The translations under genes and the position numbers were made by a program. This document shows, piece after piece, positions 25,576 through 35,643 of a stretch of 64,000 nt of DNA. Origin of the DNA: an uncultured Alphaproteobacteria bacterium (GTDB taxonomy: Bacteria; Pseudomonadota; Alphaproteobacteria; Rs-D84); NCBI GenBank assembly GCA_934230415.1, contig CAKQEW010000002.1:92707-156706 (forward strand). The letters are read 5' to 3'. Numbering within the stretch: the first letter of the stretch is position 1; every line of letters begins with the position of its first letter. The notes beneath the pieces were generated by a model. It searched no databases. It saw only the letters and a program-made list of their open reading frames with translations, and was not told the origin of the DNA.

Positions 25576-26445
25576 ATGAATGCTAAACAAAAGCGCAATG
25601 GAGATAAATTTGGCATGGAGTGGATAAAGGATAATGCTTTCGCATTAGTCTGGTTACTGCTGTTTTTTGCTGCCGTGTTCAATGTTGGATATTTTTTGAC
25701 CTTAGACTTAAAATATATCGGTTTTTTGAGTGTAAGTGACTACTATGCAGGAACAATGATATATCTTGGTTTAATGCTATTGGTGGCGTTTGGACTATGT
25801 TTATCATTTAATCTCAGAACAAAAAATACTTGGGTACAAGCCGGTAGAGCTTTTTTGTTTTGGATGAAAAATATTATACATTTATTTAGATGCAACGTTT
25901 CTTTAATATACGAAAAATGGCAAATCAAAATAATGTTAAAAAAAATGCAGGAATATGGGACCAAACGCTATATACAGATATGGACGAAACGAACCAAAAA
26001 ATTAGAAGATAAAATCTTATCGATAAAAAATGAAATAATAGGATTGCAAAAGACAGCAGTTAAAAATATTCTTAATATTTTAATAACAATCGGTTTTCTC
26101 TCGCTTATTAGCTTTTTAGTGTTTTATGATATTTATATACTTTCTGGTCTAAAACCCGCAATAGTAATGGTAGCTCTATTTATCGGTGGACTGTGTATGG
26201 ATTCATTGGTTTCTAATGCACTCATGAGAAAAATCGTATTAGTAATAATAATTGCCGCATTTACAACTGCTTTGGGCTATAGTGTACTGATGCGTGATTT
26301 GCAAAGAAGTAATATTCAGATATGTGCAGAAACTGATTGTTTCTATCTTGTAAGAAAAATTGAAAAAGGATACTTTGTAACTAATACAACAGAGCTGTTG
26401 TTTTTAGACAACGAATTGAATATAAAAACCAGACAGAAGATGTGA
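25576..26445 (+). CDS. Membrane protein of unknown function, accessory
   Basis: A 289-residue protein. It has two N-terminal helices (about residues 22-42 and 56-78), a long charged helical cytoplasmic region with coiled-coil character (about 110-165), two or three more helices (about 165-235), and a C-terminal domain of about 45 residues. I recognise no family. It is markedly A/T-rich compared with lgt and lies directly next to the serine recombinase, convergent to it with one base between the stops. It may be prophage or cargo. A GGATATTT site precedes the ATG. Confidence 0.55.
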   Translation: MNAKQKRNGDKFGMEWIKDNAFALVWLLLFFAAVFNVGYFLTLDLKYIGFLSVSDYYAGTMIYLGLMLLVAFGLCLSFNLRTKNTWVQAGRAFLFWMKNIIHLFRCNVSLIYEKWQIKIMLKKMQEYGTKRYIQIWTKRTKKLEDKILSIKNEIIGLQKTAVKNILNILITIGFLSLISFLVFYDIYILSGLKPAIVMVALFIGGLCMDSLVSNALMRKIVLVIIIAAFTTALGYSVLMRDLQRSNIQICAETDCFYLVRKIEKGYFVTNTTELLFLDNELNIKTRQKM

Positions 26446-26446
26446 A

Positions 26447-28039
26447 TTAGAATAGTTTACTATTATTAGCTATTTTAAACAAATCGTTAATGTTGATTTT
26501 TAATTTCCCAGACAAGATTTGATTTATCTTTTCTGGATTTATATATGCTAGGTCGATATAGCGATAAAACTGACGTGGAGAAATGTGTTCTGATACGATG
26601 ATTGTGTCCGCGTCACCGCATTCTTCATACATCTCCCGATATTTCCATGCAGTGGCGAAGGCTTTGACGATCAGGTGGTTGTTGTCGGTAATGGTCAAGA
26701 CCCCGTTCATGGACTTATCAAATACTGTATTCACGTATTTGCGCAGGACAATCGGGACGGTTATGACTATTCGGTTGTCAACGACCGTGAATTCCATCGG
26801 GTCGGATTTCTGGTTGATGAAGTTTGCCTTTGCGAACTGCTGTAGTTTCGCGATGTCTGGCGTCAGATAACATATCAATTTTTCTTGCGAATATATAACC
26901 CTATCAACCAGTGATTGAATGAGTGCCTTCTTTTCTGTGTATTGTATATTGTGTATGTTGATACGTTTTAGTATGTCAACGGTCGCGGGCGGTAGCGCTG
27001 ATAAATCTGCATCTAAGAACCGTGTTATGGTTTGAGTAGCAATTTCATCCACCTGGGGCGCGGGCAGATAGAAACCTTTGGTCGCATAATAATGAGTGTT
27101 TGTCTTGCCCTTGCCACAGGTTCGCTGGTTGGTAAATCGTACCCCATTGTGGTTAAACAGTTTACCAGTCAACAGGTTGGGTGAACCGCGTGTTTCAGAT
27201 TTATTATTCGCATTGTTCCGTAATGCCACCTGAACACGATTAAATAATTCAGTGGATAATATCGCCGCATGCTCGCCCTGTGCAGTGGTGCCGTTGGTCT
27301 TATTTACAATCTGACCAATATAAGTTCTGTCGCGCAGAATGCGATGCATACTCATTTTTGCAATTGGTCGCCCACCTTTTGTTATGCCCTTGGCTGTTGT
27401 CCATTGTTTTGCGTGTATGTTGTGCGCCGCGGCATATTCGGTCAACGCATTTACAGATTGCAGTTCCAGATATTTTTCAAACAAGTGTCGAACGTTTGCA
27501 GCTTCGGCCTCGTTCGGAATTAACGTTTTATTTACCACGTCATAACCAAGTGGTGGATTGCCGCCCATCCATAGACCTTTGGCCTTACTCGCACGGATTT
27601 TATCGCGCACACGTTCACTTGATACTTCGCGCTCAAACTGGGCAAATGACAGCAGCATATTCAGCGTCAGTTTCCCCATAGATGTACTGGTGTCAAACGA
27701 CTGGGTAATGGACACGAAATTCGCACCATATTTTTCGAAATACTTCATCATGTTATGAAAATCCAGAATTGAACGCGACAATCGATCAACCTTGTACACA
27801 ACAACAGTGTTGACCAGACCATGCGCCATATCATCCAACATTTGTTTAAGCGCAGGCCGTTCCATCGTGCCACCAGATATCGCTGCGTCGGTATAAGTCT
27901 TGTAATATTGCCATCCGTTAAACGATTGGGACGCAATATATGCCTTGCAGGATTCTTCCTGATTTTGCAGGGAATTAAATTCCATGTCCAATCCGTGCTC
28001 GGTGGACTTACGCACATAAATCGCACATCTATTTGGCAT
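26447..28039 (-). CDS. Large serine recombinase (phage integrase type)
   Basis: A 530-residue site-specific recombinase. The N-terminal resolvase domain has the nucleophile Ser12 in YVRKSTE, the regulatory VVYKVDRLSRS segment (Asp-Arg-Leu-Ser-Arg) and SFAQFEREVSSERVRDKI. The recombinase domain (about residues 165-280, with GNPPLGYDVV and MHRILRDRTYIGQI) follows. A zinc-ribbon-like region is weak: the single CGKG lacks the usual paired cysteines. The C-terminal tail carries an HTH-like LAYINPEKINQILSG. Large serine integrases insert phages and ICEs at short att sites; the tRNA-Ser end nearby is a candidate. It overlaps the DUF2924 gene by 11 bp. Confidence 0.9.
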   Translation of the reverse strand: MPNRCAIYVRKSTEHGLDMEFNSLQNQEESCKAYIASQSFNGWQYYKTYTDAAISGGTMERPALKQMLDDMAHGLVNTVVVYKVDRLSRSILDFHNMMKYFEKYGANFVSITQSFDTSTSMGKLTLNMLLSFAQFEREVSSERVRDKIRASKAKGLWMGGNPPLGYDVVNKTLIPNEAEAANVRHLFEKYLELQSVNALTEYAAAHNIHAKQWTTAKGITKGGRPIAKMSMHRILRDRTYIGQIVNKTNGTTAQGEHAAILSTELFNRVQVALRNNANNKSETRGSPNLLTGKLFNHNGVRFTNQRTCGKGKTNTHYYATKGFYLPAPQVDEIATQTITRFLDADLSALPPATVDILKRINIHNIQYTEKKALIQSLVDRVIYSQEKLICYLTPDIAKLQQFAKANFINQKSDPMEFTVVDNRIVITVPIVLRKYVNTVFDKSMNGVLTITDNNHLIVKAFATAWKYREMYEECGDADTIIVSEHISPRQFYRYIDLAYINPEKINQILSGKLKININDLFKIANNSKLF

Positions 28040-28469
28040 TTTTGCTCCTTTTATTTAATCCAAAGAATTCTGTTCCGGATATTTTTATCCCGGTGATCTC
28101 TCGGGCGATACCGGATAATGACCGAAACTTGCGACCGCTATAACAGAATGTGCCGTCATCATTTGCTGTAACATTATGTTCAATTCCGCGAAATGTGCGC
28201 CTTAAAATCGCGCCCGGTCGGATAGCGTATTTGTTTTTATAGACCCGTGTAGCGCATTCGGCAGGATTGTCTTTGTATTTCTTGATTTTGTTCAGGAACT
28301 TTGGCTCAATTCGCAGTTTCAGACGGTCGCATTGCACGTAGTACCAAAGCGCCCGCATTTGTCGTTTGAAGGGATGTGGACTGTATTTTGCCCATATCGC
28401 CGCCCGATCTGCAAATGGCATCGCCCGCAATTCATCCAGCGTTGTTGGTAATTCAGTTTTCGCCATCAC
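28029..28469 (-). CDS. DUF2924 protein
   Basis: A 146-residue protein of the DUF2924 family, common next to recombinases in alphaproteobacterial prophages. Its typical end is present: PGAILRRTFRGIEHNVTANDDGTF followed by YSGRKFRSLSGIAREITG and TEFFGLNK. Function is unknown; partnership with the recombinase is suggested by overlap and conserved pairing. The promoter would lie in the 189-bp gap divergent from the methyltransferase gene. A second Met three bases downstream is an equally possible start. Confidence 0.82.
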   Translation of the reverse strand: MMAKTELPTTLDELRAMPFADRAAIWAKYSPHPFKRQMRALWYYVQCDRLKLRIEPKFLNKIKKYKDNPAECATRVYKNKYAIRPGAILRRTFRGIEHNVTANDDGTFCYSGRKFRSLSGIAREITGIKISGTEFFGLNKRSKNAK

Positions 28470-28658
28470 CGACTCCTCTTAAGGTTGTGCAATTACTGCT
28501 TACATTGGGAGCGAAGTCAAGAACAAAAACAAAGTATTTATAATAAGTTATGTGATTATGAAAAATTCTAAATGGCCATCACTGTATATTATATAGCAAT
28601 ACGGGCAAAAAATAACCTCCGTATTGCGGCCAAAAACAACCAAACATGGAGGTATTAT

Positions 28659-29963
28659 ATGGCAAATTTAACAATTGAAAATATGGCGCTGAATCAAATT
28701 CGTGTCTATGCAAAAAACACAAAAAGTCACCCCGAGGGGCAAATTCAGCAAATAGCAGCATCTATCCGGCAATTTGGGTTTAATAATCCAATACTGGTGG
28801 ATGAGAATTTGGAAATTATCGCCGGACACGGTCGCATGGACGCTGCACAAATATTGGGGCTGAAAACTGTGCCCGTTATCAGACTGTCGCATTTGTCAGA
28901 GGCACAAAAGCGCGCTTATCGTTTGGCTGATAATAAAATCGCCGAAAATGGTGGTTGGAATGCGGATTTGTTGCGCCTAGAAATATCCGAATTGGAACAA
29001 ATCTGTGACGATATGGATATATCCATTACAGGATTTACGGATGTCGAGTTAGATATCTTGGCGATGGACGATAGACCAACCGCAGCATCCAAGGTAAATA
29101 ACGTGCCATACATCCCCGAAAACGAAATCGTAACGCGCCTTGGTGATGTGTGGCGCATTGGTGACCATCGGATTATTTGTGGCAACAGTTTGGATAGTGG
29201 TGCCTTTGAAAGACTGTTGGGCAATAGGCAGGCGGATATGGTTCTGCAAGATCCGCCATATAACGTGAAAATCAGTGGTCACGTATGTGGCGCGGGTAAC
29301 GTACACCATAAAGAATTTATGATGGCATCGGGCGAGATGAGCACGGACGAGTTCACGCAGTTTTTACGCAAGAACTTTGATTTGTGTGCGAAATATTCGC
29401 GTCCTGGGGCATTGCAGTACAATTTTATGGATTGGCGCCACATGGGCGAAATATTGGCCGCGGGAACGGGCGCGTTTTCAGGTCTGATAAACATGTGCGT
29501 CTGGTGCAAGTCTTCGGGCGGCATGGGCAGTCTGTATCGCAGTCAACACGAACTCTGCTTTATATTCAAAAACGGTGAAGATGCGCATGTCAACAATGTC
29601 AAGCTTGGCTCGAATGGTCGATATCGTACAAATGTTTGGCAGTACGCGGGTGTAAATGCGTTCGGACGGCACAAAAATGATATAAAAATGCACCCAACGG
29701 TAAAGCCTGTTGAAATGCTGAAAGATGCGATATTGGACGTCACACGGCGCGGCGATATTGTTTTGGATGCTTTTCTGGGCTCGGGCAGCACACTGATTGC
29801 TGCGCATCAATCTAAACGCGTTTGCTATGGCATTGAACTTGATCCGCTGTATGTTGATACATCAATTCGCCGATTTTTCGACTTGTTTGGCATAGATGCC
29901 ATACACGAAGCATCTGGTAAAACGTATTCAGAATTACTAGTCACCCGGCGGGAGGTCGCGTAA
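28659..29963 (+). CDS. ParB-like domain fused to N6-adenine/N4-cytosine DNA methyltransferase
   Basis: A 434-residue phage-type enzyme. Residues 1 to about 95 are a ParB/sulfiredoxin-like domain with IAGHGRMDAA. The C-terminal domain is a beta-class DNA methyltransferase: the DPPYNV catalytic motif comes first, and the SAM-binding FLGSGSTLIA near the end. It probably modifies phage DNA against host restriction. The start 28659 has TGGAGG eight bases upstream; the longer frame from 28572 is unsupported. It overlaps the next gene by 1 bp. The ParB region has a truncated relative at 40089-40326. Confidence 0.88.
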   Translation: MANLTIENMALNQIRVYAKNTKSHPEGQIQQIAASIRQFGFNNPILVDENLEIIAGHGRMDAAQILGLKTVPVIRLSHLSEAQKRAYRLADNKIAENGGWNADLLRLEISELEQICDDMDISITGFTDVELDILAMDDRPTAASKVNNVPYIPENEIVTRLGDVWRIGDHRIICGNSLDSGAFERLLGNRQADMVLQDPPYNVKISGHVCGAGNVHHKEFMMASGEMSTDEFTQFLRKNFDLCAKYSRPGALQYNFMDWRHMGEILAAGTGAFSGLINMCVWCKSSGGMGSLYRSQHELCFIFKNGEDAHVNNVKLGSNGRYRTNVWQYAGVNAFGRHKNDIKMHPTVKPVEMLKDAILDVTRRGDIVLDAFLGSGSTLIAAHQSKRVCYGIELDPLYVDTSIRRFFDLFGIDAIHEASGKTYSELLVTRREVA

Positions 29964-30331
29964 TGAAAGACTACGAAATGGGATATATGAAACCGCCCAA
30001 ATCGGGACAATTTCGTCCTGGTCAATCGGGTAACCCCAAGGGGCGACCCAAGGGCAGTAAAAATACATACAAGTTATTGGATGAAATTTTAAACGAAAAA
30101 GTTCAAATCGTTAAAAACGGCAATCCAATCAAAATACCTAAAAAGTTAGCGATGTTATTACAGGCGGCAAACAAGGCGGCCAAAGGTGACCTAAAAGCGC
30201 TTCAGATTTTAATCCCTTTGATGATAGAGGCGGATAATAAAAATGAAGAACTGGCCAAGGTCGCGGCGACCATCCGCCAGGATGACATGACCATAGTCAA
30301 ACAATTTTTAAAGGATAATAAAAATGGATAA
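29963..30331 (+). CDS. DUF5681 protein (terminase-associated)
   Basis: A 122-residue protein with the DUF5681 signature near the N-terminus (SGQFRPGQSGNPKGRPKGSKN), followed by a helical, lysine-rich region. The family is regularly found directly before terL in alphaproteobacterial prophages and may act as the small terminase. Here it overlaps terL by 8 bp and the methyltransferase by 1 bp, so all three are one operon. A small-terminase function is inferred from position. Confidence 0.78.
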   Translation: MKDYEMGYMKPPKSGQFRPGQSGNPKGRPKGSKNTYKLLDEILNEKVQIVKNGNPIKIPKKLAMLLQAANKAAKGDLKALQILIPLMIEADNKNEELAKVAATIRQDDMTIVKQFLKDNKNG

Positions 30332-31760
30332 AAATATATTTAACGCAATATTGCGTACAGATTTTAAATCTTTTGTCATAAAGGTGTTCAATGAGGTATC
30401 GCCCGGCTCAACATATATGGATAACTGGCATATAGACGTTATCTGTGATGCCGTTATGAATATGTATGATGCCGAAAATCGACGTTTAATAATAAATATG
30501 CCACCGCGATATATGAAAAGTATAATTTGTTCGGTTGCGTTGCCTGCATGGCTGTTGGGACATAATCCCAAACTAAACATAGGATGCGTCAGTTATAACG
30601 ATGAATTGGCGGCTAAATTCGCCAATAATTGCCGTGATGTTATGCAATCCGATTGGTATCGCAATTTGTTTCCGATGACGCGCTTGCACCCGTCAAGACA
30701 GGCTATAAATGATTTTGAAACCACCCAGGCTGGCGGTCGAATGTCCACTTCGATTGGCGGTACATTTACGGGACGTGGGGTAGATTGGTTGATAATCGAT
30801 GATCCGCAAAAGGCCTCGGATGCGAATTCAGAGGCATCGCGAACGAAACTAAACGATTGGTTTGGTGCAACCGCATATTCGCGCCTTAATGACAAGGCAA
30901 CAGGAAAGATTTTGCTGGTTATGCAACGTTTGCATCAAGATGATCTGACCGGACATTTATTGGATACTAATGCGGGATTCAAGGTTGTTAAACTCCCCGT
31001 TATTGCAACCGAGGATGAAACATGGATAATTAAAAATCGAGTTTTCGGCACAACGCAGACAATTTCTCGCCAACAAGGAGAACTGTTGCATCCTGCGCGT
31101 GAAAATGCACAAATTGTGGCGGAAATAAAGGAGTCTATGGGTGAGTATGCATTTGTTGCACAATATCAGCAAGACCCATGCCCGCCAGAAGGCGGAATTG
31201 TCAAAGAGTCGTGGCTGAAATATTATGAGGATGCTGCCATAAATTCGCGACTTCAACCGAAGCACGTGTTTATCAGTTGGGATACAGCTAATAAGACGGG
31301 TGATAATAACGCGTATTCTGTTGGGTGCGTAATTCTTATGACAAACAACTATAAATTTTACCTAATAGATATAATTAGAGGGAAATGGGATACGCCGCAA
31401 TTATTTGATAAAATAATAGAGGTATATAACGAATATAAATATGACCAACAGGCCGGTAATTATGTGAAATTGTTGATAGAGGACAAGGCTAGTGGCGAGT
31501 TCCTTATCCCGATGTTAGGTAAGGCACGTGATCGTATCGGTCGGCGGATAGAGGTTGTACCCATTAAACCTACGATAGATAAAATATCTCGCGCAAAGGC
31601 ATTAGGTGTTATGATTGAAAAAGGGAATTTGCTATTTCCACAAAAAGATGAAGCCTGGTGGCAAAATTGTAAAAAGGAACTACTGGGGTTCCCAAATACA
31701 AAATATAAAGATCAGGTTGATGCCATGTCACAGTGTATAAACTATGCCATGCAACAATAA
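30324..31760 (+). CDS. terL: Phage terminase large subunit
   Basis: A 478-residue DNA-packaging motor. The ATPase domain has a Walker-A-like MPPRYMKSIICSVALPAW and a Walker B in GVDWLIIDDPQKASD. The RNase H-like nuclease domain begins FISWDTANKTGDNNAYSVG and includes LLIEDKASGEFLIP. It looks intact. No portal, capsid or tail genes follow; a terminator and opposite-strand genes come next, so the prophage is cut here. Capsid-related remnants reappear at 47.5 and 50.1 kb. Confidence 0.9.
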   Translation: MDKNIFNAILRTDFKSFVIKVFNEVSPGSTYMDNWHIDVICDAVMNMYDAENRRLIINMPPRYMKSIICSVALPAWLLGHNPKLNIGCVSYNDELAAKFANNCRDVMQSDWYRNLFPMTRLHPSRQAINDFETTQAGGRMSTSIGGTFTGRGVDWLIIDDPQKASDANSEASRTKLNDWFGATAYSRLNDKATGKILLVMQRLHQDDLTGHLLDTNAGFKVVKLPVIATEDETWIIKNRVFGTTQTISRQQGELLHPARENAQIVAEIKESMGEYAFVAQYQQDPCPPEGGIVKESWLKYYEDAAINSRLQPKHVFISWDTANKTGDNNAYSVGCVILMTNNYKFYLIDIIRGKWDTPQLFDKIIEVYNEYKYDQQAGNYVKLLIEDKASGEFLIPMLGKARDRIGRRIEVVPIKPTIDKISRAKALGVMIEKGNLLFPQKDEAWWQNCKKELLGFPNTKYKDQVDAMSQCINYAMQQ

Positions 31761-31763
31761 ACT

Positions 31764-31785
31764 CAACGCCCCATTTGGGGCGTTG
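31764..31785. terminator. Terminator between convergent genes
   Basis: Stem CAACGCCCC/GGGGCGTTG with a 4-nt loop between terL and the lipoprotein gene. Its flanks are less T-rich than other terminators here. Confidence 0.7.
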
Positions 31786-31791
31786 TAAATA

Positions 31792-32214
31792 TCAATATTC
31801 TTTCCGTTCAACGATACAATCCCTTTCCCATGAAAAACATTCTTGTTTTTGAATATCTTTTTGGGCGCAATCCCCATAATACACAGGAACGGTTCTTTGG
31901 GCACTTGTCGCCGTTGTAAATGAGAATGATTTACGTGTATTCTCCAAAATTCCAGACCATACATAGTATTGGCCATCAACCCATTCATTCTCGTATTTAC
32001 AATTCTCCAGAATTAATTTAACACTGTATACAACACCCCATTTTTCTCCTTGTGGTCCCAGATAGCCAACATTCGCTAATACAACTTTTTTTGTGTCTGA
32101 CTGGTCAAGCACCTGATGAACATAAGCCCAATGTTTGACCTCTACATCTCTGGTTCCTGTGGTACAAGAGGTTAAGCTCAATAATCCTAATATAAAAAAT
32201 GATACTTTTTTCAT
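31792..32214 (-). CDS. Small lipoprotein of unknown function
   Basis: A 140-residue lipoprotein. The signal peptide MKKVSFFILGLLSL ends in the lipobox LTSC. The mature part contains several cysteines and beta-rich sequence, with no family I recognise. It lies 4 bp after the nuclease-like gene and is probably cotranscribed. A lipoprotein next to a nuclease could be an immunity or exclusion factor; this is a guess. Confidence 0.6.
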   Translation of the reverse strand: MKKVSFFILGLLSLTSCTTGTRDVEVKHWAYVHQVLDQSDTKKVVLANVGYLGPQGEKWGVVYSVKLILENCKYENEWVDGQYYVWSGILENTRKSFSFTTATSAQRTVPVYYGDCAQKDIQKQECFSWERDCIVERKEY

Positions 32215-32218
32215 TTTG

Positions 32219-32902
32219 CTACTCCTTTGGTGGTATTTTGACTAATAAAAATTTGAACAGGCCGTTTTGTGCAGTCATCTCATAGAAATCCTGCCAAGTA
32301 AATTCATAGTTGTTCCTGATATCCAAATTTGGACGCGTTTTTAGCAATTTTTCTGGATTTGTGCAGTTGGCTAAATTCCAGTTATATTCCCCTTTGTATT
32401 TGGCTCCGGGGCTTATGCGAAATGCATATGCCTGAGTTTTTATATTGCATTGACCGTTCCAATAATATTTATCGTTGGCAATGCATATAAAAATACCACT
32501 GTGGGCAAAGCCAGAATCAACCAATCTCTCTATGCGCGATATGTCTTTCCAACAGTCATAACAACCTTCGTCTTCTGCCCCTTGGGATTTTAATATATCT
32601 CTGATCGGAATACCGGTGTCTTCATATAATGTGTCTGAGTCTATTTGGTCGGTCTTGTATTTTAATTCAATAGGGAACCTTTTGCCATCAGCTATAATCA
32701 GAATATCGATATAAATCGTTCGCCATTTGTTGTCGTATATGCGCACAGGAAATTCACGGTATATTTTGACGTTCGACCAATCTTTAAATGCCTGCATCAA
32801 TTCCCAGGTAAAAGATGCCTGAAAATCAGCCTCTGACACAAAGAAACGATGTTTTTGTTTCAGGTTTTTAAATGCAGAAATAATAGATTCTGTAATATTC
32901 AC
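32219..32902 (-). CDS. PD-(D/E)XK-like nuclease of unknown specificity
   Basis: A 227-residue protein with a restriction-endonuclease-like core: IYIDILIIADGKRFPIELKYK gives the order Asp ... Glu-x-Lys, preceded by EFPVRIYDNK. The rest, including the CWKDISRIERLVDSGFAHSGIFIC stretch, is typical of such folds. It starts at GTG 32902, with AAAAAGGGAAAA upstream, only about 20 bp after the terminator of structured RNA copy 3. That RNA probably controls it. Likely a defence nuclease; its target is unknown. Confidence 0.6.
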   Translation of the reverse strand: MNITESIISAFKNLKQKHRFFVSEADFQASFTWELMQAFKDWSNVKIYREFPVRIYDNKWRTIYIDILIIADGKRFPIELKYKTDQIDSDTLYEDTGIPIRDILKSQGAEDEGCYDCWKDISRIERLVDSGFAHSGIFICIANDKYYWNGQCNIKTQAYAFRISPGAKYKGEYNWNLANCTNPEKLLKTRPNLDIRNNYEFTWQDFYEMTAQNGLFKFLLVKIPPKE

Positions 32903-32921
32903 ACCCGTTTTCCCTTTTTAT

Positions 32922-33150
32922 AAACAAAGACCGTCAACAGAATTGACGGCCGGGGAGTTGGTGTCAGCAAACGAATGCTCCGTGCTTTCGGGCAAGCCCT
33001 GTTGTATAGCGAACGGCTCCCCGACCACAGTCGGGGGACTTTAACGACAAATTTGTGCCGCGTCTGCGGGCCACCACAGCCCCGAACCCAATTCCCATTG
33101 GATTCAGTGAGAATTTTACCGTGAGAAATAAAGTAAATCAAGTTGATTTA
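32922..33150 (-). ncRNA. Structured leader RNA, copy 3 of 3
   Basis: On the minus strand, CCCCGAC/GTCGGGG forms a hairpin (plus 33019-33036). The same GGTCGGGGAG (plus 33017-33026) can pair in full with CTCCCCGGCC (plus 32948-32957). A CCGT/ACGG stem encloses a GGGC/GCCC hairpin. A terminator stem CCGTCAA/TTGACGG with a T-rich tail (32922-32949) precedes the nuclease gene. A possible promoter (TTGCAT, 17 bases, ATAAAT) lies in the end of the subtilase gene. The 5' boundary is approximate. Confidence 0.62.
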
Positions 33151-33166
33151 TGAAGATAAAGATTAA

Positions 33167-35638
33167 TTATGCAAGAACTTCTAGTATGTTTCTCACTTCT
33201 ATATTATTTTCAATTGGAGTGTAAATATCTATGTCAACGTCTCCCGCATCAATGCTAACAATAAGACTAAAACGCGTTCTTGTGTCTTCGGGTCTAATTT
33301 TTTTACTATCTCTCCACCACCCACCAACGCTGTAAATAGCAATATTTTTCATATCTGCTAATTCAGAACCATTTGTTATCAAGAAATCCTGATGTATCGA
33401 GCCAGCCGTACGCATTGGCGATTTCTTTCCATAAACCCATCTATCGTCTTTAGTACGCGATGCGTTTTTATGTTCAGAATCTTCCTCCGCTATATTCGCA
33501 TTTATCCTATTCATAAACATAGTTTCTGTTTCAGTTGGCATTTGTAAATCAAATCGCAAATTATGTGATTGATATGCAAATTTTCTACTGTATCCTCGCG
33601 AACTTGGATTTGGTGCAACAAAATAAGATAATGTTATTTTGACTTTTATTTTCTTATCTTTTAGTTCATCGCTTTGAAATAAGTCCGTAGGCCACGGCAT
33701 AGGAATCATTAAAATTTGGCAAACTTTGTCATTTTTTAACTCATTCTTTTTTACTAATCTTGGTATTATTCCATTTGCATCTCTCTTGTAGTCGTATACT
33801 TGGAACTCTTTTTCGGCGATCAATGTTAATGCGTTGTTTCCGCTATATAGTGCTTGATCTAAATTTGGTACACCGTAACCGCACATTTTGATAAAATTCG
33901 TTAATTGTTCTTTATTCCAATTTTCTGGCAGTCTTGTTGATAACATAGTTTCTGTCCATTCGGCAGAATTAACTATTAGTCCTCTAATAGTCTCTGGCCA
34001 ATATGTTGGATATTTTGCAAATAGATTACCAATAAATTGACCTGCCATACCAGTGGCAGCACTGGTCATATTAAGTCCACAGAATGAAGGATTGTTTATT
34101 GTTGAAGAACAAGTGACCAACTCAAACATATCGCCATCATATACATAGGAGTCTTTATCAATGACTTTATTTCCGCCTTCAAACACAACTTCTGGTTTTA
34201 TAGGCCATTGTTTTTCAAATTTTATGGAAGTTCTAGAGTAAGGCGATAAATCGCCTGCTTGTGCATATGGAACAAAGCCACTGTTAGCACACAGTTTTTG
34301 GTCTGCTAAATTTGTATATGCTCCTACCGATAGAGAATTCCAGGACTGAGCAGGATCTTCAACACATGAATTTTTTTGGTGCTCATCATAGTCTTCTGCT
34401 TTGCATAACCCGTCAACGTTTCCAACCGATATAGCAAATAATTTACTATTTTTAAAAACAATATCATCAATTTTTGCAGACCAGCTGGTTGGAGCCCCAA
34501 ATTTTTCAGAAATGTTTTCAGCAGATGCCGCCATAACATATGCATTAACAATATTCTCATCGGTATTTGTTTTATTTACAGATAGTTCTGTAATCGTTCC
34601 CCATAACTCCCGATCTGTGCCACTAGAATCGCAAATCTGAACGCTTTCTATCTTGTATGGTATAGTTATACTTTGTAAAGTTTTTGCCTGTGCTATGTCG
34701 CCAAATGCAACCAGGCTCCCCATACTAGTTGTGTGTGCATTTGTGGGACTGTTCGCAAATGTACTTACAGCTTTAAGGTTTCTGACAATTAATCGATCCA
34801 ACAGCGGATGTCTGACAATAAGTCCTTCGTCCAATATTGTCATACGCACTCGGTTTGTATCATCTGGATATGTTGTTTTCCTTTCCAACTCTGCTACTAT
34901 TTCATCTTGAATTTCCTGAGGTTGACCAACAATAGGAGGATTAATTTTTTTTGCTAAATGTATTTCTGTAACAACAACATCGTAATTAGTGACAAATGTA
35001 TTTAATTCTATTATAGATGCGTTACAAATAAAAACGTATCTGTCTGGAAAATCTATGTATTTCTGATTAAAAACTAACCTACAATCATTCGCGACCTGCA
35101 TAAATTTTTCTAAAGCATTTTCTTGTTTTTTGTTGATCCACAGTTCCCACCAGTGCTTATTATTATCCTCTGGTAATAAACGAATATCGTCCATAAACAA
35201 ATCAGATATTTTTATCTCGTCAGTTATGGAACCAATGCTTCCTACATATGAGAGTGTTTTGCTGCCTGGTACTGACTCTGAATATTTTTGTGCGACCTTT
35301 TGTAGTTTGTTAAATGCTTTTCCAGATTCAACGGATACGTTAGCAGAAATGACCTTGCCGTCTTTCTCTTTTATGGAAAGTAACTCCATTCCTGAACCGG
35401 GTTGATTCAAATTTTCGAAAAACAAACCAGTTTCTGTATTGCCGTTAAATTTTATCGTATAAATCGTGTTTTCTGGATGTCTGCTCTTAATTAATTGTAT
35501 TTCATCGGACAAGCGCCTGCCATGTGCAAACCGATTTTTTATGTTCGGGATAATCTGGTTCCCGCGTCCTGTGCCTTTAAATAGACTAGGAACAATATCA
35601 TCTGTTTTCAAGATTAAATGCTGTTTATTTCGTGGCAT
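33167..35638 (-). CDS. Subtilisin-like serine protease (S8)
   Basis: An 823-residue cytoplasmic-looking S8 protease without a signal peptide. The catalytic triad is recognisable: Asp270 in ILDEGLIVRHPLL, His302 in NAHTTSMGSLVAFGD, and Ser526 in NMTSAATGMAGQ. Residues 1 to about 240 form a separate N-terminal domain, and the last ~200 residues are beta-rich. It starts 5 bp after the AAA ATPase gene, so both are made together. Such AAA-subtilase pairs recur in bacterial accessory islands, and a defence role has been proposed for related pairs. The substrate is unknown. Confidence 0.8.
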   Translation of the reverse strand: MPRNKQHLILKTDDIVPSLFKGTGRGNQIIPNIKNRFAHGRRLSDEIQLIKSRHPENTIYTIKFNGNTETGLFFENLNQPGSGMELLSIKEKDGKVISANVSVESGKAFNKLQKVAQKYSESVPGSKTLSYVGSIGSITDEIKISDLFMDDIRLLPEDNNKHWWELWINKKQENALEKFMQVANDCRLVFNQKYIDFPDRYVFICNASIIELNTFVTNYDVVVTEIHLAKKINPPIVGQPQEIQDEIVAELERKTTYPDDTNRVRMTILDEGLIVRHPLLDRLIVRNLKAVSTFANSPTNAHTTSMGSLVAFGDIAQAKTLQSITIPYKIESVQICDSSGTDRELWGTITELSVNKTNTDENIVNAYVMAASAENISEKFGAPTSWSAKIDDIVFKNSKLFAISVGNVDGLCKAEDYDEHQKNSCVEDPAQSWNSLSVGAYTNLADQKLCANSGFVPYAQAGDLSPYSRTSIKFEKQWPIKPEVVFEGGNKVIDKDSYVYDGDMFELVTCSSTINNPSFCGLNMTSAATGMAGQFIGNLFAKYPTYWPETIRGLIVNSAEWTETMLSTRLPENWNKEQLTNFIKMCGYGVPNLDQALYSGNNALTLIAEKEFQVYDYKRDANGIIPRLVKKNELKNDKVCQILMIPMPWPTDLFQSDELKDKKIKVKITLSYFVAPNPSSRGYSRKFAYQSHNLRFDLQMPTETETMFMNRINANIAEEDSEHKNASRTKDDRWVYGKKSPMRTAGSIHQDFLITNGSELADMKNIAIYSVGGWWRDSKKIRPEDTRTRFSLIVSIDAGDVDIDIYTPIENNIEVRNILEVLA

Positions 35639-35643
35639 AAATA